A DNA stretch of 64,000 bases, taken from positions 1,116,001 to 1,180,000 of the forward strand of contig NZ_KB375270.1 in the NCBI RefSeq assembly GCF_000314735.2, in the 5' to 3' direction. This stretch comes from Afipia felis ATCC 53690 (GTDB lineage: Bacteria; Pseudomonadota; Alphaproteobacteria; Rhizobiales; Xanthobacteraceae). The translations under genes were made by a program, and so were the position numbers. The notes under the pieces were generated by a model. That model worked only from the letters and a program-made list of their open reading frames with translations, was not told where the DNA came from and did no database searches. The stretch's first letter is position 1. Each line of letters starts with the position of its first letter. Positions 58,390 through 64,000 of this stretch are shown here, in pieces.

Positions 58390-58722
58390 ATGACAGAAGC
58401 AACCGAGACTCGAAGTCGAGATTCAAAGCCGAGATTCAAAGACATGGCGCGCCCGCCTGACTTTCCCGACAGTGACGACCGCGTGGTGAAGTTCAGTCCG
58501 CGTCCGGCCAAGCCCGCGCCCGCCCCCCGATCTCCCGCACCGGAACCGGTCGACTATCGTCAGCGGATGTGGGCGAATCTTGCCGCGACGGCACTTGCCG
58601 TCGTTCTGATCGTGGTCGGGGTCTGGCTCGTCACCAGCCTCAATCACATGCGGCAGACGCAGGACTGCATCATGATGGGCCTGCGAAACTGCGGTGAAAT
58701 CGACACCACGCCGCACAGCTAA
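58390..58722 (+). CDS. Hypothetical single-span membrane protein
   Basis: A 110-residue protein (or 92 from the in-frame ATG at 58444, MARPPDFPDSDDRVVKF). The N-terminal half is proline-rich (PRPAKPAPAPRSPAPEP), followed by one helix (WANLAATALAVVLIVVGVWLVTSL) and a short C-terminus with cysteines (TQDCIMMGLRNCGEID). The shorter start avoids translating the 13-base tandem repeats and is preferred in my view. Function unknown. Confidence 0.65.
   Translation: MTEATETRSRDSKPRFKDMARPPDFPDSDDRVVKFSPRPAKPAPAPRSPAPEPVDYRQRMWANLAATALAVVLIVVGVWLVTSLNHMRQTQDCIMMGLRNCGEIDTTPHS
58404..58442 (+). repeat. Three tandem 13-base repeats
   Basis: Units at 58404-58416, 58417-58429 and 58430-58442 follow the pattern CGAGATTCAAAGN. 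The second and third are identical over 12 bases and the first differs at two positions. They sit immediately before the inner ATG (58444) of the small membrane protein and would span three reading phases if translated. Confidence 0.7.
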
Positions 58723-58896
58723 AGGGGCGAAAACGTCCCCAAGCGCAACCCAGAGTTTGCCTCGCTGCCATTGAACTCGACGCCCCGCTCCGTTATACGG
58801 GCAGTTGCTTCGGGCGTGCCGACGGGGGTGTGGCGGCTGGCCCGTTCCCATCTTACGCCGGCTGGCGTTTACCAAGAAAAATCAAAGGCTTACTGA

Positions 58897-59178
58897 ATGT
58901 CCTCAACGTTCGATCAGGTCGCCACTATTATCGCCGAAACCTGCGATATTCCGCGCGACACCATCACGCCGGAAAGCCACGCGATCGATGATCTCGGTAT
59001 CGACAGCCTCGACTTCCTCGATATCGCCTTCGCCATCGACAAGGCGTTCGGCATCAAGCTGCCGCTGGAAAAGTGGACGCAGGAGGTCAACGACGGCAAG
59101 GCGACGACGGAACAGTATTTCGTCCTGAAGAACCTCAGCGCGCGCATCGACGAGTTGGTCGCCGCCAAGGGCGCCTGA
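58897..59178 (+). CDS. acpXL: Specialised acyl carrier protein AcpXL
   Basis: A 93-residue acyl carrier protein with the phosphopantetheine site [19 protein letters not shown] (Ser37). It is longer than housekeeping AcpP and has the C-terminal extension [21 protein letters not shown] typical of AcpXL, which carries the C28-type chain for lipid A. The following genes are the expected dehydratase, two ketosynthases, dehydrogenase and acyltransferase, in the rhizobial acpXL-fabZXL-fabF2XL-fabF1XL-adh2XL-lpxXL order. Confidence 0.93.
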   Translation: MSSTFDQVATIIAETCDIPRDTITPESHAIDDLGIDSLDFLDIAFAIDKAFGIKLPLEKWTQEVNDGKATTEQYFVLKNLSARIDELVAAKGA

Positions 59179-59189
59179 CGCGCACGCCC

Positions 59190-59657
59190 ATGCGCCTCGA
59201 ATATTTCCAGATGGTCGATCGCATCGCCGATCTCAATGTCGGCGAGCGACGTATCACCGTCTCCGCACAGGTACCGCAGCAAAGCTCGGTCTTCGAGGGC
59301 CACTTCCCCGGCTATCCGCTGATGCCCGGCGTGCTGCTGATCGAGACCATGGCGCAGACCTCGGGCTGGCTGCTGATCGCATTGTTGAACTTCGAACGCA
59401 TGCCGTTCCTTGCCTCCGTCAAGGAAGCCAAGATGCGCGACTTCATCAAGCCGGGCGAACCCCTTACCGTGGATGCCCACGTCGTTCACGACGGGTCCGG
59501 CTTCGCCGTCACAGCGGCCAAGATCAGCGTCGACGGCAAGCTGAAGTGCAATGCGGAACTCACCTTCCGCCACACACCGTTTCCCAACGCAGATTTGCGC
59601 GGCCATATGGAACAGATGGCCCGGCAGATCGGATTTCCCGGACAGGCCACGTCATGA
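59190..59657 (+). CDS. fabZXL: 3-hydroxyacyl-ACP dehydratase FabZ-like (VLCFA cluster)
   Basis: A 155-residue hotdog-fold dehydratase with the FabZ-type motif VFEGHFPGYPLMPGVLLIETMAQ: the catalytic His lies in GHFPGYP and the Glu in LIETMAQ. It removes water from 3-hydroxyacyl-AcpXL. The ATG at 59190 lies 11 bases after acpXL, and its stop overlaps the next start in an ATGA. It fits FabZXL of the lipid A long-chain pathway. Confidence 0.9.
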   Translation: MRLEYFQMVDRIADLNVGERRITVSAQVPQQSSVFEGHFPGYPLMPGVLLIETMAQTSGWLLIALLNFERMPFLASVKEAKMRDFIKPGEPLTVDAHVVHDGSGFAVTAAKISVDGKLKCNAELTFRHTPFPNADLRGHMEQMARQIGFPGQATS

Positions 59658-60853
59658 GCAACTCGTCTTCGGCTCGCGAAGTCTGGATCACCGGCATCGG
59701 CCTCGCCTCCTCGCTGGGCGAAGGCCTCGACCAGCACTGGGACGCGCTGCAGGCGCGTCGGGTCAATGTCGACGAGACGACCTTTGCCCCCTATCCGGTG
59801 CATCCGATCGTCAAACTGAATTACGACGCGCAGATTCCGAAGAAGGGCGACCAGCGCCAGATGGAAGCCTGGCAGCGGATCGGTACCTACGCGGCCGGTC
59901 TCGCACTCGAGAGCGCGGGCCTCAAGGGCAACACGGACATTCTCTCGCGCATGGACATGATCGTTGCCGCAGGCGGCGGCGAGCGTGACCTCGCCGTCGA
60001 TGCCGCAGTCATCAACGATCAGGCCCAGGGCAACGCTGCGCCCGGCACGCTGAACGAGCGGCTGATGAGCGATCTGCGCCCGACGCTGTTCCTCGCACAA
60101 CTCTCCAACCTGCTCGCGGGCAACATCTCGATCGTGCACGGCGTTACCGGTTCTTCCCGTACTTTCATGGGCGAGGAAGCCGCTGGCACCGACGCCTTCC
60201 GTATCGCGCTTGCGCGTATCGTCTCCGGCCAAAGCGATGTCGCGCTGGTCGGCGCCGCGCATAATGGCGAGCGCAAAGATCTGCTGATGCTCTACGAGTT
60301 CGGCAACTTCGCGCTGAAGGACAAATTCGCTCCGGTCTGGGCGCGCGACGCTGCTCATTCGGGCTTCGCGCTCGGCTCCGGGGGCGCCTTCCTCGTCATC
60401 GAATCGAAAGAGCACGCGCAGGCGCGCGGCGCGAAACCGTTCGCGCGGCTCACCCACGTCGTCTCGGATCACGCCCGCCGCTCGACGCCGGGCAACATCA
60501 CGGCCGTGCTCGACGGCCTGTGGTCGAAGCTCGGCGCGAACACGGATGCGCCGATCCTGACGGCTGCGACCGGCGCAGCTCCCGCGACCGACGAAGAACG
60601 CGCGTTCCTGAAGAAGCATGCAAGCGCGCCGGTGCGCGCGCTCGGCACGTCGTTCGGCCATCTCGTCGAGGTGCAATTCCCGCTCGGGCTCGCGCTGGCA
60701 GCGCTGTCTCTGTCCAAGGGGAAATTGTTCGCAGCCAACGATACGACCGGCATCGAGGTTGAAACCACCGCCTCCCCCTCCCAGATTGTCGTGGTCAACA
60801 CCGGACACTGGCGGGGCGAAGGCATGGCGCTGGTCGAATCTGTTCCGGCATAA
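59654..60853 (+). CDS. fabF2XL: Ketosynthase-fold protein lacking the catalytic cysteine (FabF2XL-like)
   Basis: A 399-residue thiolase-fold protein of the ketoacyl-ACP synthase family. I find no cysteine in it at all: where the catalytic Cys should be, the sequence reads VTGSSRTFMGEEAAGTDAF, with Phe171 at the equivalent position. The first His motif (NAHGTGTP) is replaced by TAATGAAPATDE, whereas the second His survives in TSFGHLVEV. It therefore cannot condense by itself and probably pairs with the intact KS encoded next, like a chain-length factor. It overlaps fabZXL by ATGA. Confidence 0.9.
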   Translation: MSNSSSAREVWITGIGLASSLGEGLDQHWDALQARRVNVDETTFAPYPVHPIVKLNYDAQIPKKGDQRQMEAWQRIGTYAAGLALESAGLKGNTDILSRMDMIVAAGGGERDLAVDAAVINDQAQGNAAPGTLNERLMSDLRPTLFLAQLSNLLAGNISIVHGVTGSSRTFMGEEAAGTDAFRIALARIVSGQSDVALVGAAHNGERKDLLMLYEFGNFALKDKFAPVWARDAAHSGFALGSGGAFLVIESKEHAQARGAKPFARLTHVVSDHARRSTPGNITAVLDGLWSKLGANTDAPILTAATGAAPATDEERAFLKKHASAPVRALGTSFGHLVEVQFPLGLALAALSLSKGKLFAANDTTGIEVETTASPSQIVVVNTGHWRGEGMALVESVPA

Positions 60854-60868
60854 GATCGGAGAACCCGC

Positions 60869-62149
60869 ATGAGCGCAGCGAAAGACAAGTTCGGCCGCCC
60901 TACTGTTGTCGTCACCGGCATGGGCGTCGTCACCTCGCTCGGCGCGGGCAAGGTCGAAAACTGGAAGAAGCTCACGGCGGGCGAATCCGGTATCCGCACC
61001 ATCACCCGCTTCCCGATCGACGGCATGCGCACCACGATGGCGGGCACCGTCGATTTCATTCCGGTCGAGCCGTTCGTCTCCACTACGCTCTCCGACAAGC
61101 TCGCCGACCTCGCCACCGAAGAAGCGATCTCGCAGGCTTCCATCGGAGCCAAAGGCGACTTCCCCGGCCCGCTGTTTCTCGCGGTCGCTCCCGTCGAGGT
61201 CGAATGGATGGCGCGCCTTGAAGCTGCGCGTGCGACCGGCGCGACGTCCGGCATCGACTACGACGCCATGCTCAAGGTCAGCGGCGGCGGCAAGTTCGCA
61301 GACTTCCACCAGCGTTTCCTGTTTGGCTCTGTCGCCGATCATCTGGTCGACCGGTTCGGCACCAAGGGCTCGCCGATTTCACTCTCCACGGCGTGTGCAT
61401 CGGGCGCGACCGCGATCCAGCTCGGCGTCGAGGCGATCCGGCGCGGCGAAGCCGACGCGGCGCTGTGCGTTGCGACTGACGGCTCGGTCAATCCCGAAGC
61501 GCTGATCCGCTTCTCGCTGCTTTCGGCCCTATCCACCAACAACGACCGGCCGGAGACGGCCGTCCGCCCCTTCGCCAAGAACCGCGACGGCTTCGTGATG
61601 GCGGAAGGCGCAGGCGCGCTGGTGCTGGAAAGCTACGAGGCCGCGACCGCGCGCGGCGCGACAATTCTCGGCGTACTGGCCGGATGCGGCGAACTGGCCG
61701 ATTCCTTCCACCGCACCCGCTCGAGCCCGGACGGCAAGCCGATCATCGGCTGCGTGCGCAAGGCGCTCGACGATGCGGGCATGAACGTCGAACAGATCGA
61801 CTACATCAATGCCCACGGCACTGGCACGCCGGAAAACGACAAGATGGAGTATCTCGGCATCTCCACTGTGTTCGGCGAACGCGCGACACAGATACCGGTC
61901 TCGTCCAACAAATCGATGGTCGGGCATACGCTGTCGGCCGCCGGCGCGGTCGAGGCGGTGTTCTCGCTGCTGACGCTCGAGCACCAGCGCATTCCGCCGA
62001 CGATCAATTACGACATTCCCGATCCCGCGATCCCGTTCGACGTGGTGCCGAACACGGCTCGCGACGCCAAGGTGACGGCGGTGATGTCGAATTCGTTCGG
62101 CTTCGGCGGACAGAACGCCTCGCTGATTCTGACTCGCGAGCCCGTCTAA
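60869..62149 (+). CDS. fabF1XL: Beta-ketoacyl-ACP synthase II, active partner (FabF1XL)
   Basis: A 426-residue ketosynthase with the full catalytic set: Cys176 in LSTACASGATAI, His316 in NAHGTGTPEND, and His353 in NKSMVGHTLSAAGAV. It condenses malonyl-ACP onto acyl-AcpXL to build very long chains. It starts 15 bases after the pseudo-ketosynthase, with ATG at 60869, and precedes the dehydrogenase gene by about 100 bases. The pair corresponds to the two fabF genes of rhizobial acpXL clusters. Confidence 0.93.
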   Translation: MSAAKDKFGRPTVVVTGMGVVTSLGAGKVENWKKLTAGESGIRTITRFPIDGMRTTMAGTVDFIPVEPFVSTTLSDKLADLATEEAISQASIGAKGDFPGPLFLAVAPVEVEWMARLEAARATGATSGIDYDAMLKVSGGGKFADFHQRFLFGSVADHLVDRFGTKGSPISLSTACASGATAIQLGVEAIRRGEADAALCVATDGSVNPEALIRFSLLSALSTNNDRPETAVRPFAKNRDGFVMAEGAGALVLESYEAATARGATILGVLAGCGELADSFHRTRSSPDGKPIIGCVRKALDDAGMNVEQIDYINAHGTGTPENDKMEYLGISTVFGERATQIPVSSNKSMVGHTLSAAGAVEAVFSLLTLEHQRIPPTINYDIPDPAIPFDVVPNTARDAKVTAVMSNSFGFGGQNASLILTREPV

Positions 62150-62249
62150 AGCACTGACGTACAATGTCTTTCTGGCCGGTTGACGCGGGCGCGCCAAGCG
62201 GCGATACCTCCTGTCTTCCCACGGCTGATTTGTTTTCAGGACGCCTCCC

Positions 62250-63272
62250 ATGCGCGCGCTTACCCTCGTTGCCGACCGCCAGTTGACGGTCGCCGAACTG
62301 CCTCCGCCGCCTCCTCCGGCGGATAACGAGGTGCAGATCCGCGTGCGCGCGGTCGCGCTCAACCATATCGACGTCTGGGGCTATCGCGGCATGGCCTTCG
62401 CCAAGCGCAAGATGCCGCTGGTCGTCGGCGCGGAAGCCTCTGGCGAGATCGTTTCGGCCGGCAAGAACGCTACTCGCTTCAAGCCCGGCCAGAAGGTCGT
62501 GATGTATGGCGCGCTGACCTGCGGCACCTGTAAGGCCTGCACGGAGGGCCGCGACAACCTCTGTGAGAACGTCGCGGGCATCATGGGCTTCCATGTCGAT
62601 GGTTTCGCGCGCGAGTTGATGAACCTCGATGAGCGGCTGGTCATTCCGGTGCCGGACAACGTCAGCCTGCGCGATGCCGCATGCGCGCCGATTGCCTTCT
62701 CCACCGTGCAGCACATGCTGTTCGACAACGCCAAGCTGCAACCGGGCGAGACAGTGCTCGTCCACGCCGGCGGCTCCGGCATCGGCACGGTCGCGATCAT
62801 GATGGCGAAGGCCATCGGCTGCACCGTCATCACCACGGTCGGCAGCGACGAGAAGATCGAGGGCGTGAAGGCGCTCGGCGCGGACTACGTCATCAACTAT
62901 CGCAAGGACCGTTTCGAGGGCGAGACGCGCAAGATCACCAAGAAGAAGGGCGTCGATGTCGTGTTCGAGCATGTCGGCGCGGATACCTTCAACGGCTCGC
63001 TGCTCTGCCTCAAGCGCGGCGGCCGCCTCGTCACCTGCGGCTCGACCTCCGGCCCCACCACCACCATCAACCTGATGCAACTGTTCCAGCAGCAGTACCG
63101 CATCATCGGCTCGTTCGGCGCGAGCATGCGCAACATCGCCGAGAGCCTCGACAAGATGGCGCAGGGCATCAAGCCCGTGATCGACACCGAGGTCCCGGTC
63201 GAGAACGTGGACAAGGCGCTGGAGCGGATGGAAAGCCGTCAGGTGTTCGGCAAGATCATCGTCACCCTGTAA
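62250..63272 (+). CDS. adh2XL: Zinc-type alcohol dehydrogenase-like reductase of the VLCFA cluster (Adh2XL)
   Basis: A 340-residue MDR-superfamily protein. It has GVEAxGxV-like GAEASGEIVSAGKNATRFKPGQKV, a structural zinc cluster CGTCKACTEGRDNLC, and the NAD(P) motif VLVHAGGSGIGTVAIMMAKAIGC. In rhizobial acpXL clusters this gene (adh2XL/fabXL) is thought to act as the enoyl or keto reducing enzyme. The stop TAA abuts the next ATG at 63273. The exact reduction step is not proven. Confidence 0.87.
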   Translation: MRALTLVADRQLTVAELPPPPPPADNEVQIRVRAVALNHIDVWGYRGMAFAKRKMPLVVGAEASGEIVSAGKNATRFKPGQKVVMYGALTCGTCKACTEGRDNLCENVAGIMGFHVDGFARELMNLDERLVIPVPDNVSLRDAACAPIAFSTVQHMLFDNAKLQPGETVLVHAGGSGIGTVAIMMAKAIGCTVITTVGSDEKIEGVKALGADYVINYRKDRFEGETRKITKKKGVDVVFEHVGADTFNGSLLCLKRGGRLVTCGSTSGPTTTINLMQLFQQQYRIIGSFGASMRNIAESLDKMAQGIKPVIDTEVPVENVDKALERMESRQVFGKIIVTL

Positions 63273-64000
63273 ATGATCCGCATCCTCCATCGCATAAAGA
63301 GATTTCTCCGCGACAAAGCCGTTGCGGTGAAAAACGCCATCGTCGGCGCGGCGGCGGTCGGCCTGCTGCGTACCACGCGGCGTTTCGACGCCGAGAAGAC
63401 CGGCGACTTCTTCGCCAAGATCACGCGCACGATCGGCCCGTGGTGGCGAGAGCATCGCGTGGCACGCGCCAACCTTACCGCTGCTTTCCCAGAAAAATCG
63501 CCGGACGAGATCGAACAGATCCTCAGTGGCGTGTGGGACAATCTCGGCCGCATCGGCGCGGAGTTCGCCCATCTCGACCATATCTGGAAGTACGATCCGG
63601 CAACGCCGGAAACGAACAGCGTCGAGTTCACCCCGCAGACAGAGGCGCTGTTTCAGGAACTGAAGAACGACGGCAAGGGCGCGCTGATCTTCGCAAGCCA
63701 TCTCGGCAACTGGGAGCTTCCGGCGCTTGCGGCCGCAACCCACGGCCTCGACTCCGCCGTGCTGTTCCGTCGCCCCAACATCGCCGCCGCCGACCGCGCG
63801 GTGCAGGAATTGCGCTCGGTTAACATGGGCGAGATGATCGCCACCACCCATGACGCGCCGATCAAGCTCGCCGCCGCTCTTCAGCGCGGCGTCCATATAG
63901 GCATGCTGGTGGACCAGCATTTCGGACGCGGCGTCGATGTCATGTTTTTCGGCCGGAAGGTGAAGGCCAACCCCCTGCTCGCCCGCCTTGTCCGCCAGAT
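63273..64000 (+). CDS. lpxXL: Lipid A very-long-chain acyltransferase LpxXL (5' part)
   Basis: The first 242 codons of an HtrB/LpxL-family acyltransferase, running off the end. The N-terminal helix region is MIRILHRIKRFLRDKAVAV, and the catalytic H(X4)E motif is FASHLGNWEL with His143. Later, GVHIGMLVDQHFGRGVDVMFFGRKV is the second conserved block. It would transfer the AcpXL-bound long acyl chain to lipid A at the inner membrane. The ATG follows the dehydrogenase stop directly. Confidence 0.93.
   Translation, partial: MIRILHRIKRFLRDKAVAVKNAIVGAAAVGLLRTTRRFDAEKTGDFFAKITRTIGPWWREHRVARANLTAAFPEKSPDEIEQILSGVWDNLGRIGAEFAHLDHIWKYDPATPETNSVEFTPQTEALFQELKNDGKGALIFASHLGNWELPALAAATHGLDSAVLFRRPNIAAADRAVQELRSVNMGEMIATTHDAPIKLAAALQRGVHIGMLVDQHFGRGVDVMFFGRKVKANPLLARLVRQ

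Noticed and set aside
59486..61342. A 618-codon minus-strand open frame opposite the two ketosynthases
   Set aside because: It has no domain and runs across the start of one gene and most of another; codon bias supports the plus strand.
62004..63920. A 638-codon minus-strand open frame opposite the dehydrogenase and lpxXL
   Set aside because: It is antisense to genes with clear motifs and its translation has no family features; it is a high-GC artefact.

Overview
The window is GC-rich bacterial chromosome that codes almost wall to wall. The gene families point to an alphaproteobacterium of the order Hyphomicrobiales, probably the Bradyrhizobium/Afipia/Oligotropha/Nitrobacter group. The strongest pointers are an acpXL-type cluster for very-long-chain lipid A fatty acids, NnrU, the orders dnaB-alr-radA-cvpA-purF and ppx-rlmE, and a Bradyrhizobium-style interspersed palindrome. 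The genus is inference from gene content, since no database search was possible. I see no prophage, transposase, CRISPR array or rRNA. One tRNA (Gln, CTG) is present.

Layout. 1-9.9 kb: the end of dnaB, then alr, radA, cvpA and purF on the plus strand; a GNAT acetyltransferase; an SDR; and a minus-strand yfgM-like/lipoprotein/der operon. 10-13.7 kb: nnrU-panB, prfC, and a guanidinium exporter gene (gdx/sugE) preceded by two ACGA-loop hairpins, a very good match to a guanidine-II (mini-ykkC) riboswitch. 13.7-17.1 kb: a livGFHM branched-chain amino acid ABC operon without its binding protein (a candidate lies at 36.5 kb). 17.3-20.1 kb: small genes including a PAS-like protein, a YffB-like thioredoxin-fold protein, ogt and an M15-peptidase-like protein. 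20.1-26.8 kb: a minus-strand run of guaB, a MAPEG protein gene, rsmB, guaA, a Na/Pi cotransporter gene and a Lin0512-family gene. 27-33 kb: a DHA2 transporter, ppx-rlmE, a yaiI homologue and an ABC-F ATPase. 33-43.4 kb: transport and regulation modules (Fsr-like MFS, LysR/MFS pair, a Liv-type binding protein, flavoprotein plus 3-hydroxyisobutyrate dehydrogenase, TetR/MFS/KAS-II). 43.4-48.3 kb: an RND efflux pump and its adaptor, divergent from a MarR regulator. 48.4-52.1 kb: a TonB-dependent siderophore receptor with a PepSY membrane protein and a small membrane protein, behind a possible Irr-type box. 52.5-58.7 kb: a glycine-rich secreted protein, an MFS exporter, tRNA-Gln, a HerA-like ATPase with mgtC-like and ParB-like neighbours, and a small membrane protein.

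58.9-64 kb: acpXL, a dehydratase, two ketosynthases, a zinc-type dehydrogenase and the start of an HtrB/LpxXL acyltransferase. This is the standard rhizobial set for making the 27-hydroxyoctacosanoate-type acyl chain on AcpXL and attaching it to lipid A. The first ketosynthase has no cysteine anywhere and lacks one catalytic histidine, while the second keeps the full Cys-His-His set. That looks like an active KS paired with an inactive, chain-length-factor-like partner.

Most of the window is housekeeping. The items most worth a second look are the guanidine-II leader, the KS/pseudo-KS pair, the duplicated TetR operators at 40.7 kb, the iron-box candidate at 52.2 kb, the lipoprotein sitting where bamB is found in other yfgM-der operons, and the HerA-like ATPase neighbourhood.
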